NCBI RefSeq assembly: GCF_964253035.1
Contig: NZ_CAXUQL020000001.1
Span: 372,001-436,000 of the forward strand
DNA: 64,000 bases
Direction: 5' to 3'
From: Pseudorhodoferax sp032153935
Lineage (GTDB): Bacteria > Pseudomonadota > Gammaproteobacteria > Burkholderiales > Burkholderiaceae_C
The notes beneath the pieces were generated by a model. It was not told the DNA's origin. It worked only from the letters and a program-made list of their open reading frames with translations, and did not search any database. This document shows, one piece after another, positions 1 through 17,048 of the stretch (position 1 is its first letter; each line of letters begins with the position of its first letter). The translations under genes were made by a program, and so were the position numbers.

Positions 1-1826
1 TTGTGCACCAGCGCATTGAGGTCCAGCGGCTTGAGATCGGCCGCGGGCAGCCGGGCGTAGTCGCGGAACTCGTTGACCAGCCGCTTGAGCGCATCGACCT
101 GCTCGACGATGGTGCGCACGGACTTGGCCAGCAGCGCGCGCTCGGTCTCGCCTTCGAGCTTGGGCTCGAGCTTCATCTGCAGCCGCTCGGCCGACAGCTG
201 GATCGGTGTGAGCGGGTTCTTGATCTCGTGCGCGAGACGGCGCGCCACCTCGCCCCAGGCCTGCGCGCGTTGGGCCGAGACGATCTCGGAGATGTCGTCG
301 AACACCAGCAGCCGCGTCTGGTCGGGCAGCTGCGCGCCGCGCGCCAGCAGCACCACCGCATCCTGCGAGAAAGCCGACTGCGCGGCATGCAGTTCGAAGG
401 ACTGCTGCCAATGGTCCAGGTTGTGGTGGTCGCGGCCTTCGTCAAGCCGCTCGAACTGGGTCTGCACGCTCTGCGCGAGCAGGTCCAGGCCGCCGACCGC
501 GGCCAGCGGCTGGCCTTCGAAGGCGGCCAGCGGCGCGCGCAGGATGCGCGTGGCGCCGGGATTGGACGACAGCACGTGGCCGCGCGCATCGAGCACGATG
601 ACGCCGGAGGTCAGGTTGTCCAGGATGGTCTGCAGGTTGGCCCGCGCGTGGTCGAGCTGCTCCATGCTGTGGTCGGCGGCCTGGCGCGCATCGGACAGCT
701 GTTGCGTCATCTCGGCGAACGAGCGCGTGAGGCCGGCCAGCTCGTCGCGACTTTGCAGCACGGCCTTGGGCGTGAGGTCGCCAGCGGCCACCTGGCGCAC
801 GCCATGGGCCAGCAGCAGCAGCGGGCGCGCCAGCTGGTTGCCCAGCAGCACCGCGAGCAGCACGGCGCCGAACACCGCGAGGAACAGGCTCAGCGTGAGC
901 GTACCGATGTACATGCGCTGCAGGCCGGTGCGTGCCAGCGCGCGCTCCTGGTATTCGCGGTTGGCCTCCTGCACAGCCAGCGCGTTGTCCACCAGCACCT
1001 GGGGCAGGCGCTGGCTGGCCTGCAGGAAGCGCGGCTCGGCCAGCAGGCCCACGCTGGCGCTGGGCACCAGCGCCAGGGCCTTGACGCGGCCTTGCGCGGC
1101 CACGCCGGGCACCGGGTCGTCCAGGCCCTCGACCATGGCGACCACGCGCTGGTTGCGCGCGTTGCGCAGTTGCTGGGCCGTGACACGCTCGGGCGTGAGC
1201 AGCATGCTGGACGGGCCCGCGCTGGCGATCAGCTGGCCGGTGGCGCTCCACAGCACCACCTCGCTGGCCGCCAACTGGTCGCGGATGCGCTCCAGTGCCA
1301 GCCCGGCCGCGGCGTCCGGCACCTCGGCCAGCTGGCCGCTGGCGATGCGGGTCTTGTTGCCCAGGTCGTTGGCCAGCACCTCCAGCGTGGTGCGGCCCAG
1401 GTTCACGCCCGCATCGAGCGCGCCCTCGACCTTGACGTCGAACCAGCTTTCGATGGAGCGCGAGACGAACTGGTAGGACACGACGTAGATGACCAGGCCC
1501 GGCACCAGCCCGACCAGGGCGAAGATGGCCGCCAGCTTGACCAGCAGCCGGCTGCCGAAGCGCCCGCGCCGCACGCGCACGGCCAGCCGCACCATGGCCC
1601 ACAGGATCACGGCGGCCAACACGCTGGCGACCACCACGTTCAGCACGAACAGCCGCGCGTAGTTGCGCTCGTAGAGCTCGCGGTTGTTGGTGGCCTGGGC
1701 CAGCAGGAACAACAGCACCAGGCCCAGGCCCAGGATCACGGCGGCGCCGATGCCCATGGCCCAGCGGATCGCACGCGCGCGGCGCGGGTCCACGCCGCCG
1801 GCGGCCTGCGGCAGGCCGGTGCTCAC
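1..1826 (-). CDS. ntrY: NtrY-like nitrogen-regulation sensor histidine kinase (3' truncated by window edge)
   Basis: This is a membrane sensor kinase that would phosphorylate an NtrX-type response regulator, probably encoded just outside the window. Translation from a GTG at 1826 shows two N-terminal hydrophobic segments, a long periplasmic part, a third membrane helix followed by a HAMP-like stretch, a PAS-like region (LDNLTSGVIVLDARGHVLSS), and a HisKA motif EVARRLAHEIKNPLTPIQLS whose His is the predicted phosphorylation site. The ATPase domain lies beyond base 1. The start overlaps the stop of the upstream DUF4390 gene by four bases, which implies translational coupling. The order rsmB-DUF4390-ntrY-(ntrX) is what I recall for Comamonadaceae. 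The kinase assignment is firm; nitrogen specificity is inferred from resemblance and context. Confidence 0.88.
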   Translation of the reverse strand, partial: MSTGLPQAAGGVDPRRARAIRWAMGIGAAVILGLGLVLLFLLAQATNNRELYERNYARLFVLNVVVASVLAAVILWAMVRLAVRVRRGRFGSRLLVKLAAIFALVGLVPGLVIYVVSYQFVSRSIESWFDVKVEGALDAGVNLGRTTLEVLANDLGNKTRIASGQLAEVPDAAAGLALERIRDQLAASEVVLWSATGQLIASAGPSSMLLTPERVTAQQLRNARNQRVVAMVEGLDDPVPGVAAQGRVKALALVPSASVGLLAEPRFLQASQRLPQVLVDNALAVQEANREYQERALARTGLQRMYIGTLTLSLFLAVFGAVLLAVLLGNQLARPLLLLAHGVRQVAAGDLTPKAVLQSRDELAGLTRSFAEMTQQLSDARQAADHSMEQLDHARANLQTILDNLTSGVIVLDARGHVLSSNPGATRILRAPLAAFEGQPLAAVGGLDLLAQSVQTQFERLDEGRDHHNLDHWQQSFELHAAQSAFSQDAVVLLARGAQLPDQTRLLVFDDISEIVSAQRAQAWGEVARRLAHEIKNPLTPIQLSAERLQMKLEPKLEGETERALLAKSVRTIVEQVDALKRLVNEFRDYARLPAADLKPLDLNALVH

Positions 1827-2455
1827 TTGCTGCCTTCCGCCGGCAGCTTCACGCTGGCGCTGGCCGCGATGCTCCATTCAGACTGCCCGACCGCACCGAT
1901 CTGGAACGGCCGCGGCAGCTGCGACACATCCAGCCCGAAGCGAAAGCGCAGCAGGTGCGCGCTGTCGCTGGGGATGTCGGCGGCGCGCGCGATGGGCCAG
2001 CGGCCGAAGCGTTGCACGCTGGCCAGTGCCTCGGGCAGCGAATCGAAGGTCTGCGCCAGCGTCACGCCCAGACCGGAGGTCTCGATGGGCCGCGCGCCGA
2101 CGTTGAGCCGCCAGCGCCGCGTGAGCGGCTGGTAGGCCAGGCGCATGTGGCGCGTGGCGCTGGCCACGGTCTTGTCGGTCCAGTACCAGCGCTCGCGCAC
2201 GATCTCGGCCTCCGCCACGAAGAACATGGGGATGCCCTTGTGCAGCGCGTCCTCGACCTGGGCACTGAGCTCGAACTGCACCTCGGCGCTGAGCTCCAGC
2301 TCACCGTCCACGCGTTGCACCATGAGCTGGGTGATCGCCGCCGGCCCCGGCGTCGGCGGGTCGGCCTGCGCCAAAGCGCAGGCCAGCAGCAGCACCAGCC
2401 AGACGCTAGCGCGGGCCTTTCTCCAGCAAGCTGTAAAAAAAACCGTCGTTGTCAC
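1823..2455 (-). CDS. DUF4390-family exported protein
   Basis: This is a small exported protein of unknown function, recognised as DUF4390 by its beta-rich body (motifs VEDALHKGIPMFFVAEAEI and YQPLTRRWRLNVG) and by its place between rsmB and ntrY. The N-terminus has a basic stretch (WRKARAS) followed by the hydrophobic run VWLVLLLACALAQA, a plausible Sec signal peptide. I chose the GTG at 2455 because it gives a normal signal peptide; a GTG at 2485 is also open and would add ten residues. The 5' end overlaps the 3' end of rsmB by about 50 bases in another frame, and its stop overlaps the ntrY start, so the three genes look co-translated. It may act in the envelope upstream of the NtrY sensor, but that is only inferred from conserved neighbourhood. 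Confidence 0.75.
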   Translation of the reverse strand: MTTTVFFTACWRKARASVWLVLLLACALAQADPPTPGPAAITQLMVQRVDGELELSAEVQFELSAQVEDALHKGIPMFFVAEAEIVRERWYWTDKTVASATRHMRLAYQPLTRRWRLNVGARPIETSGLGVTLAQTFDSLPEALASVQRFGRWPIARAADIPSDSAHLLRFRFGLDVSQLPRPFQIGAVGQSEWSIAASASVKLPAEGSK

Positions 2456-3731
2456 GCGGACGATTGTCCGGGACGGCCGGCGCACCCGCGGCGCTGCAAG
2501 GGATTAAATGGCCGGGCGATGGCAGCAATCGCGCCTCACTGTGGTGCGCAAGAAACGTTTCGATGCGCTCGCGGCCTTCGGCCGGAAACACGGAACAGGT
2601 GGCGAACAGGAGCCGGCCGCCCGGGGCCACCAGCGGCCACAGCGCCTGCAGCAGCCGGTCCTGCTGCGCCACGAGCTGGGCGATGTCGCTCTCGCGGCGC
2701 AGCCAGCGCACGTCGGGGTGGCGCCGCACGATGCCCGAGGCGCTGCAGGGTGCGTCCAGCAGGATGGCGTCGAAGGGCTGGCCGTTCCACCAGGCGGCGA
2801 CATCGGCCGCGTCCGCAGCGCGCACCTCGGCCGCCAGGCCCAGGCGCGCCAGGTTCTCGTGGATGCGGGCGCAACGGGCCGGGTCCACGTCCAGCGCGGT
2901 CAGCGCGGCGTCGGCGCATTCGAGCAGGTGGGCCGTCTTGCCGCCCGGCGCGGCGCAGGCGTCCAGCAGGCGCAGCGGGCGGTCTGCCGGCCGCGCCAGC
3001 CCCCGCAGCAGCAGCGGCGCGGCCAGCTGGGCCGCGGCATCCTGCACCGACCAGGCGCCCTCGGCATAGCCGGGCAGCTCGGGCACCGGGCGTGGGCGCG
3101 GCAGCAACAGGCCGTCGTCGCCGATGGGCCGGGCCGCGATGCCTTCGGCCTCCAGGCGCGCCTGCATGGCGGCCACGGTGCTGCGGCGCCGGTTCACGCG
3201 CAGCGTGAGCGGCGCGGCATGGTCGGAGGCCTGCAGCACGGCCTGCCAGTCCTGCGGCCAGTCGCGCTGCATGCGGGCGATCCACCAGCGTGGGTGATTC
3301 CATTGCGCGACCGGGTCGCGCGCGCTCGCTGCGACCAGCGCATCGCGCTCGCGCAGGAACCGGCGCAGACAGGCGTTCACGAAACCGGACTGCGCGCGCG
3401 CGCCACCACGGCGGGCCGCCTCCACGGCCTGGTCGACCAGCGTGAACGGCGTGTAGGGCGCATGCGCTTCGTCCCACACGAGCGCCAGCGCCAGGCACAG
3501 CAGCGCATCCACGGCCGGTGCCGGCGGGCGCTTGGCCAGCAGGCTGCGCAGGGCCTCGGCCCGGCCGAGCTGGCGCAGTGCATGGAACAGCAGGGCCTGG
3601 GCCGCCGGCCGGAACGCCGGCGCGACGGCGGCCAGCGCGGTGGTCGCGCTCTGGCCGGCGCGCACGGCCTGCAACGCTGTGGCCGCGGCCTGCAATTGCC
3701 GCCACAGCGGTGGGGCCTGGGTGGTGTTCAA
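2406..3731 (-). CDS. rsmB: 16S rRNA (cytosine-967 C5)-methyltransferase RsmB
   Basis: This SAM-dependent enzyme methylates C967 of 16S rRNA. The 441-residue product has an N-terminal NusB-like RNA-binding domain (about residues 1-150). The Rossmann methyltransferase domain carries motif I DACAAPGGKTAHLLE (around 257-271), motif IV LLDAPCSASG with Cys329, and motif VI FATCSVFP with Cys379. Family knowledge makes the motif VI Cys the nucleophile and the motif IV Cys the releasing residue. Length is normal. It heads a run with DUF4390 and ntrY on the minus strand and lies just upstream of the fccB stop codon, separated by only four bases. Confidence 0.95.
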   Translation of the reverse strand: MNTTQAPPLWRQLQAAATALQAVRAGQSATTALAAVAPAFRPAAQALLFHALRQLGRAEALRSLLAKRPPAPAVDALLCLALALVWDEAHAPYTPFTLVDQAVEAARRGGARAQSGFVNACLRRFLRERDALVAASARDPVAQWNHPRWWIARMQRDWPQDWQAVLQASDHAAPLTLRVNRRRSTVAAMQARLEAEGIAARPIGDDGLLLPRPRPVPELPGYAEGAWSVQDAAAQLAAPLLLRGLARPADRPLRLLDACAAPGGKTAHLLECADAALTALDVDPARCARIHENLARLGLAAEVRAADAADVAAWWNGQPFDAILLDAPCSASGIVRRHPDVRWLRRESDIAQLVAQQDRLLQALWPLVAPGGRLLFATCSVFPAEGRERIETFLAHHSEARLLPSPGHLIPCSAAGAPAVPDNRPRDNDGFFYSLLEKGPR

Positions 3732-3735
3732 ACGC

Positions 3736-5013
3736 TCATCCCAGCGTGTCCGCCCAGATGTTCTGCGCCCAGTTCATCGCGTAGACGCCTTCCAGTTCGG
3801 TCGGGCCCGTGCTCACGCCGCCGGAGCCGGCCACGGTCTTGAAGGTCTTCTCGGCCGCGTCGTAGGCGTGCACGCTGGCCACGTGGACCACGTTGCGGTC
3901 GTCGACGAAGCTGTAGCAGGTGTTGTTGAGCATGGGCGCGGGGTTGATCTCCCAGCCCGCGAGCTGCGCGACGATGGCCGCGGCCGCCACCTTGCCATGG
4001 CCATTGGCCATGTGGCCGCTCTTGGGCATGGCCGGTGCGATCTGGATCGAATCGCCGATCACGAACACGTCGCGTGCGGCGGTCGATTCGAAGCTCTGGT
4101 AGTTCACGCCGCACCAGCGGTTGTTGGCCAGGTTGTTGAGGCCGGCCTGCACCGCGATGGCGCCTGCGCGCATGGACGGCAGGGCGTTGATGACCTGGGC
4201 CTTGACGTCGTCGTGCACCTCGAACTTGACCAGGCCGGCCTTGGCGTCGACCGCCACGGTCTTGTGCTGCCCGCGGTACTCGACGATGCCTTTGTACTGC
4301 TCGGCCCAGACCTTCTTGAACAGCGGGCCCTTGGAGGTGACATCAGGGTTCGCGTCCAAGATCAGCACCTTGCTGCGCGGCTTGAAGTTCTTGAAGTACC
4401 AGGCCACCTGGCTGGCACGCTCGTAGGGCCCGGGCGGGCAGCGGTACGGCGCTTCGGGGATGGTGATGGCGTAGACGCCGCCGTCGGGCATGGCCTCGAG
4501 CTGGCGGCGCAGCGCCACGGTTTCCGGGCCGGCCTTCCAGGCCTGCAGGATCTGGCCCGAGGCCTGTGCGGCCTGCAGGCCCTCGATGCTGCCGAACTGC
4601 AACTCCACGCCGGGCGAGACCACCAGCTTGTCGTAGGCGATGGTGGCGCCGCCGGCCAGCTTGACGGTGCGCGCCGCGGTGTCGATGGCGGTGGCGCTGT
4701 CGCGCACGCGCGTCACGCCATGGCGACGCGTGAGCCCGGTGTAGGGCGAGGTGACCTCGGCGATCTGGCGGCTGCCGCCGATGACGAGGTTAGAGATCGG
4801 ACAGGAGACGAAGGCCTCGTTGGGCTCGATCAGCACCACGTCGATCTTGTAATCCGACAGCATGCGCACGTACTTGGCCGCGGTGGCGCCACCGTAGCCA
4901 CCGCCGATGACCACGACCTTGGCCTTGGAGGGAATGGCGCCCGTGCTGGCGCAACCGGCCAGGCCCAGCATGGCCAGGCCGGCGGAGGAATGCAGGAAGG
5001 AACGTCGTTGCAT
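3736..5013 (-). CDS. fccB: Sulfide dehydrogenase (flavocytochrome c) flavoprotein subunit
   Basis: This periplasmic FAD protein is predicted to oxidise sulfide and pass electrons to the neighbouring cytochrome. The 425-residue protein starts with a twin-arginine signal (QRRSFLHSSAGLAM) that also contains a lipobox-like LAGC. It has a Rossmann FAD motif VVVIGGGYGG (about residues 33-42), Cys71 in FVSCPISN at the position of the covalent FAD-linking Cys of flavocytochrome c, and Cys192 (YRCPPGPY) plus Cys366 (NNTCYSF), matching the redox disulfide pair. The C-terminal part matches the FCSD flavin-binding domain. I chose the ATG at 5013 because TAAGGAG lies just upstream. The cytochrome gene ends 13 bases before it, so the two form an operon. 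SoxF is a possible alternative name. Confidence 0.88.
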   Translation of the reverse strand: MQRRSFLHSSAGLAMLGLAGCASTGAIPSKAKVVVIGGGYGGATAAKYVRMLSDYKIDVVLIEPNEAFVSCPISNLVIGGSRQIAEVTSPYTGLTRRHGVTRVRDSATAIDTAARTVKLAGGATIAYDKLVVSPGVELQFGSIEGLQAAQASGQILQAWKAGPETVALRRQLEAMPDGGVYAITIPEAPYRCPPGPYERASQVAWYFKNFKPRSKVLILDANPDVTSKGPLFKKVWAEQYKGIVEYRGQHKTVAVDAKAGLVKFEVHDDVKAQVINALPSMRAGAIAVQAGLNNLANNRWCGVNYQSFESTAARDVFVIGDSIQIAPAMPKSGHMANGHGKVAAAAIVAQLAGWEINPAPMLNNTCYSFVDDRNVVHVASVHAYDAAEKTFKTVAGSGGVSTGPTELEGVYAMNWAQNIWADTLG

Positions 5014-5026
5014 GGTGGGGCGCTCC

Positions 5027-5344
5027 TTATTTGCTCTGGGCCGCGAAGTAGGCGGCAATCTGCGCGATCTGCGCCTCACTGTAGCCCTTGGCCAGCTGGT
5101 GCATGATGGTCGCGCTGCGCGTGCCGGCCTTGAACGCAGCCATCTGCGCGATCAGCTGCTCGGCCGGCATGCCGGCCAGGGACACCACGCTGGAGCCTGG
5201 CTGCGCCTTGCCCTGGGTGCCGTGGCAGTTGGCGCAGGTGGCCGCCAGGCTGCGCATGTACAGCGCGTCCCTGTCCTGCGCCGCAGCTGGCATCGCCGTC
5301 GCGGCCAGGCTGGCCGCGGCGGCCAGCATCATGTTCCATCGCAT
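5027..5344 (-). CDS. fccA: c-type cytochrome, probable heme subunit of flavocytochrome c
   Basis: This 105-residue periplasmic mono-heme cytochrome has a signal peptide (residues 1-22, ending PAAAQ), a single heme-attachment motif CANCH, and a downstream Met in TIMHQLAKGY that can serve as the second axial ligand. The C-terminal helix YSEAQIAQIAAYFAAQ is typical of class I cytochromes. It is immediately upstream of the FccB flavoprotein gene on the same strand and has a good ribosome binding site (GAGGAGAG). It probably accepts electrons from FccB and delivers them to the respiratory chain. It could equally be named SoxE. Confidence 0.85.
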   Translation of the reverse strand: MRWNMMLAAAASLAATAMPAAAQDRDALYMRSLAATCANCHGTQGKAQPGSSVVSLAGMPAEQLIAQMAAFKAGTRSATIMHQLAKGYSEAQIAQIAAYFAAQSK

Positions 5345-5435
5345 GGGCAGCTCTCCTCAGGGTTGCTTGTCTTGGGGGGGCGCCAGTATCCACGACGGCA
5401 TGCAGCCCCGACAGACATTCTCTGCACATGCTCGG

Positions 5436-5990
5436 CTACAGCGTGCGCGCCCGCTTGAAGCCGAACAGCCAGGCCAGCAACACCGCCGGAAACTGCCGCA
5501 CCGCCCGGTTGTAGACCTCGACCGCGGCCGCATAAGCACGCTCGGCGCCCTGGACCTGCGTGCCCACGGCCTCCCAGTCCGAGCGCAGCGCCGCCACTGG
5601 CTGGCCGCTGCGCGCGCGCGCCAGCGTCTCATCGTCCAGGTACTGCCAGGCCATGGCCAGCACGGCGCGCGCAGCCACCAGCCCGGCCATGGCGGCCGCA
5701 TCGGAAGGCTTGCCGCGCACCGCTGCCAGGGAGGCCGAGAACTGCGCACTGGCGGCCCGCAGATTGCTCCACGCATCTCCGGCCCGCGGTGGTGCATTGC
5801 CTGGCGGCGGCTCGGGCGCATGCTCGGCCATCCAGGCAGCATAGCGCTCCAGCTGCGCCACCAGACTGGCGAAGATGGACCACACCTTGGTGCGCAGGCG
5901 CACCAGGCGGTTGTAGGCGCCCACGCCCCAGAACAGCAGCACCGCGGCCCCGCCTCCCCAGGCCAACCAGGTGCTCCAGCTTGCATGCAT
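5436..5990 (-). CDS. LemA-family membrane protein
   Basis: This is a 184-residue protein with an N-terminal membrane helix (TWLAWGGGAAVLLFWGVGAYN) followed by the LemA signature YNRLVRLRTKVWSIF, a long helical body, and the LemA-type ending EVYNRAVRQFPAVLLAWLFGF. LemA proteins are anchored helical-bundle proteins of uncertain function, and no enzymatic residues are visible. I chose the ATG at 5990, with GGAG 11 bases upstream; GTG codons at 5993 and 5999 are alternatives. It stands alone between the cytochrome gene and the rpoC terminator, on the same strand as both, and is probably transcribed separately. Confidence 0.75.
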   Translation of the reverse strand: MHASWSTWLAWGGGAAVLLFWGVGAYNRLVRLRTKVWSIFASLVAQLERYAAWMAEHAPEPPPGNAPPRAGDAWSNLRAASAQFSASLAAVRGKPSDAAAMAGLVAARAVLAMAWQYLDDETLARARSGQPVAALRSDWEAVGTQVQGAERAYAAAVEVYNRAVRQFPAVLLAWLFGFKRARTL

Positions 5991-6023
5991 CACGTCCACG
6001 TCTCCATCGATCGGTCACCCATG

Positions 6024-6059
6024 AAAAAACCCCGGGGCCATGATAGGCAGCCCGGGGTT
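6024..6059 (-). terminator. Rho-independent terminator after rpoC
   Basis: On the minus strand a perfect 9-bp stem AACCCCGGG/CCCGGGGTT, with a 14-base loop, is followed by a run of T. It lies 37 bases downstream of the rpoC stop and closes the secE-to-rpoC transcription block. Confidence 0.85.
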
Positions 6060-6095
6060 GGGCCGGCATGACGCCGGCACGGAGCACGGTTCGGC

Positions 6096-10313
<4,218 letters not shown>

Positions 10314-10340
10314 AGCGTTGTTTCCTTTGCCTTGCCCTGA

Positions 10341-14453
<4,113 letters not shown>

Positions 14454-14552
14454 GAATTCTCCGGGCGAGGATACAAATCCTGCGACTGAGGCACCGGCAC
14501 ATGCTCCTGTGCGGTGAACTTGGCGGCTGGCCACTACCAACCTATGGCGGAC

Positions 14553-14736
14553 GGCGATGCGTTGCACATCGCCCGGACCAAGTCGTCTTTTGCAGTCGAG
14601 TCAAAAGACACTCGAAAGCGGGATTGAACCGCTTTCGGCTGCCCTTTGCAGCGGGGTGTTTTGCAACACCCCACAAGCACCAAAGGCTGGAGGCCCGGAT
14701 CGGACCTCCAGCCTTGGCGAACCAAGTGATTACTTG
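14553..14736 (-). promoter_or_regulatory. rplL-rpoB intergenic hairpin chain (attenuator/processing region)
   Basis: Seven inverted repeats follow one another: 14553-14573 (7-bp stem), 14585-14609 (8 bp), 14613-14637 (9 bp), 14638-14652 (5 bp), 14653-14672 (8 bp, loop of 4), 14683-14715 (11 bp) and 14723-14736 (5 bp, spanning the rplL stop codon). All stems are perfect, and three of them abut without a gap. None has a T-run on the minus strand, so they are not classical terminators. In E. coli the same spacer holds an attenuator and an RNase III site, so a role in lowering rpoBC expression relative to rplL is the natural inference. Confidence 0.6.
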
Positions 14737-15107
14737 AGTTCGACCTTGGCGCCAGCGTCTTCCAGCTTCTTCTTGGCGGCTTCGGCGTCGGCCTTGGCGA
14801 TGGCTTCCTTGACGTTCTTCGGAGCGCCGTCGACCAGGTCCTTGGCTTCCTTCAGACCCAGGCCCGTGATTTCGCGCACGGCCTTGATGACGGAGACCTT
14901 GTTCGCGCCGGCTTCGAGCAGCACGACGTTGAATTCGGTCTTCTCTTCAGCGGCTGCAGCAGCAGCGCCGCCGCCGCCGGCTGCCGGAGCGGCCATGGCG
15001 GCTGCGCTCACGCCGAACTTCTCTTCGATGGCCTTGACCAGGTCGTTGAGTTCGAGGACCGTCATGCTGTCGAGGGCGGTCAGGAATGCGTCTTTATCGA
15101 ATGCCAT
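14730..15107 (-). CDS. rplL: 50S ribosomal protein L7/L12
   Basis: This is the stalk protein of the large ribosomal subunit, present in several copies per ribosome and bound through L10. The 125-residue sequence has the N-terminal dimerisation region (TALDSMTVLELNDLVKAIEEKFG), an Ala/Gly hinge and the conserved factor-binding C-terminal domain (EKTEFNVVLLEAGANKVSVI, LGLKEAKDLVDGAPK). It follows rplJ by 43 bases and is the last gene before the structured rpoB leader. Confidence 0.98.
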   Translation of the reverse strand: MAFDKDAFLTALDSMTVLELNDLVKAIEEKFGVSAAAMAAPAAGGGGAAAAAAEEKTEFNVVLLEAGANKVSVIKAVREITGLGLKEAKDLVDGAPKNVKEAIAKADAEAAKKKLEDAGAKVELK

Positions 15108-15150
15108 TTTGATTTCCTAAATAAGTTGGTTGTGCCGCGTGATCGTTCGA

Positions 15151-15687
15151 TCAGGCTGCGGCGGCTTCGGCTGCGGGAGCCTCGGCTGCGGGTTCTGCGC
15201 CTTCGCCCTTCTTGGCGGCCAGCGCGCCCAGCACAACGGCCGTGCGCGAGATCGGGGACATCAAGAGGCCACAGATCTGGGCCAGCAGGACTTCCTTCGA
15301 AGGGATGTTCGCCAGTTGCTTGACGCCGTCGACGTCCAGGGCCTTGCCACCGAATGCACCGCCGCGGATGACCAACTTGTCGTTGGTCTTCGCGAACTCG
15401 GACACCACTTTCGCGGCGGCCACGGCATCGGCAGAGAAGCCATAGATCAGCGGGCCAGTCATCTGGTCGGCCACGACTTCGAATGCGCTGCCGGCCACGG
15501 CACGGCGGGCCAGCGTGTTCTTCAACACGCTGAGGCTCACGCCGTTGCTGCGGGCTGCAGAGCGCAGACGGGTCATGTCAGCGACCGTGATGCCACGGTA
15601 TTCCGCCATCACGAGCGTTTGAGCTTGAGCGGCGAGTCCGGTCACTTCGGTGATGACCGCTTCTTTCTCACTGCGATTAAGACTCAA
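15151..15687 (-). CDS. rplJ: 50S ribosomal protein L10
   Basis: L10 anchors the L12 stalk and, in many bacteria, represses its own mRNA. The 178-residue protein has the conserved N-terminus (SLNRSEKEAVITEVTGLA) and the rRNA-binding core (VMAEYRGITVADMTRLR). The C-terminus is an Ala/Glu-rich extension. The 233-base leader between rplA and rplJ is the expected place for the L10-L12 autoregulatory site. Confidence 0.97.
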   Translation of the reverse strand: MSLNRSEKEAVITEVTGLAAQAQTLVMAEYRGITVADMTRLRSAARSNGVSLSVLKNTLARRAVAGSAFEVVADQMTGPLIYGFSADAVAAAKVVSEFAKTNDKLVIRGGAFGGKALDVDGVKQLANIPSKEVLLAQICGLLMSPISRTAVVLGALAAKKGEGAEPAAEAPAAEAAAA

Positions 15688-15920
15688 GGTCTACTCCTTA
15701 GTTTGTGTCTTCGGGCCGGAGCCTTCCGACACGCCTTCTTGCAGCGACCAACTGTTCAGGAAAAAATCCATCTGCAGCGGGATCGCCATCTGCGTTGGTT
15801 GCTTGCGCGATTAAGTCCCTGTGAGGAGACGCCAACGGTCTTGGATGGCCCGGGCGACTTTGCTGCCGCCCGGCCCACCACCTTGGGCCACCCCTTGCAG
15901 GGCGGCCCAAATTCTTGCGA
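15688..15920 (-). promoter_or_regulatory. rplA-rplJ spacer, probable L10 leader
   Basis: This 233-base non-coding gap inside the ribosomal operon has, near the rplA end, an imperfect stem (GGGCCACCC paired with GGGCGGCCC, one mismatch, about 15880-15903). By analogy with other bacteria the L10(L12)4 complex would bind this leader to repress rplJL. The binding motif itself was not identified. Confidence 0.4.
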
Positions 15921-16616
15921 TTACGCCGAGATGGACTGGGTGTCCACGCGGACGCCCACACCCATGGTCGACGAGACCGCCACCTTGCGCAGGTACAAGC
16001 CCTTGCTCGAAGCCGGCTTGGCCTTGGTCAGTGCATCGATCAGGGCCACCAGGTTGCCTTGCAGCTTGTCCGAATCGAACGAGCGGCGGCCGATGGTGCC
16101 GTGGATGATGCCGGCCTTGTCGACGCGGAACTGGACCTGGCCAGCCTTGGCGTTCTTCACAGCCGTGGCGACGTCGGGCGTCACGGTGCCAACCTTGGGG
16201 TTGGGCATCAGGCCGCGCGGGCCCAGGATCTGGCCCAGCGTACCGACGACGCGCATCGCGTCCGGTGCAGCGATGACCACGTCGAACGGCATGTCGCCAG
16301 CCTTGACCATGGCGGCCAGGTCGTCCATGCCGACGATGTCGGCGCCGGCGGCCTTGGCTTCTTCGGCCTTGGCGCCCTGGGCGAACACGGCGACGCGCTT
16401 GGTCTTGCCGGTGCCGTTGGGCAGCACGACGGCGCCACGCACGACCTGGTCAGACTTCTTGGCATCGATGCCCAGCTGCACGGCCACGTCGATGGACTCA
16501 TCGAACTTGGCGGTGGCGGCTTCCTTGACGATGGTCAGCGCATCGGCCAGGGCGTACAGCTTGGTGCTGTCGATCTTGCCCTGTTGCGACTTTTGCTTCT
16601 TGGTCAGCTTGGTCAT
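15921..16616 (-). CDS. rplA: 50S ribosomal protein L1
   Basis: L1 is the 23S rRNA-binding protein of the E-site stalk, 231 residues, full length. Conserved stretches include FDESIDVAVQLGIDAKKSDQ, GTGKTKRVAVFAQG and the signature LGPRGLMPNPKVGTVT. Its ATG directly follows the rplK stop (no gap), so the two are translationally coupled. In other bacteria L1 represses rplKA translation. Confidence 0.98.
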   Translation of the reverse strand: MTKLTKKQKSQQGKIDSTKLYALADALTIVKEAATAKFDESIDVAVQLGIDAKKSDQVVRGAVVLPNGTGKTKRVAVFAQGAKAEEAKAAGADIVGMDDLAAMVKAGDMPFDVVIAAPDAMRVVGTLGQILGPRGLMPNPKVGTVTPDVATAVKNAKAGQVQFRVDKAGIIHGTIGRRSFDSDKLQGNLVALIDALTKAKPASSKGLYLRKVAVSSTMGVGVRVDTQSISA

Positions 16617-17048
16617 TTAGACGCCCTCCACCGTGATGCCCATGGAACGGGCGGAACCGGCCAGCGTGCGGATGGCGGCATCCACGTTCGCGGCGTTCAT
16701 GTCCTTCAGCTTGGTCTTGGCGATCTCTTCCAGCTGCGCGCGGGTGATCTTGCCGACCTTGACGGTGTGCGGCGTGGCCGAACCCTTGTCCAGCTTGACG
16801 GCCTTCTTGATCAGGACGGTCGCGGGCGGCGTCTTGATGATGAAGGTGAAGCTCTTATCCGCGAAGGCGGTGATCACCACCGGCAGCGGCAGACCGGGCT
16901 CGACGCCTTGGGTCTGGGCGTTGAACGCCTTGCAGAACTCCATGATGTTCAGGCCGCGCTGACCCAGAGCCGGGCCGATCGGGGGGGACGGGTTGGCCTT
17001 ACCAGCTGGCACTTGCAGCTTGATGAAGCCGACGATTTTCTTCGCCAT
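16617..17048 (-). CDS. rplK: 50S ribosomal protein L11
   Basis: This is a GTPase-centre protein of 143 residues with the family signature QVPAGKANPSPPIGPALGQRGLNIMEFCKAFN and C-terminal IRTLAGSARSMGITVEG. It is needed for factor function and stringent signalling. It lies 151 bases downstream of nusG and starts the rplKA pair. The gap shows no clear gene or terminator. Confidence 0.98.
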   Translation of the reverse strand: MAKKIVGFIKLQVPAGKANPSPPIGPALGQRGLNIMEFCKAFNAQTQGVEPGLPLPVVITAFADKSFTFIIKTPPATVLIKKAVKLDKGSATPHTVKVGKITRAQLEEIAKTKLKDMNAANVDAAIRTLAGSARSMGITVEGV

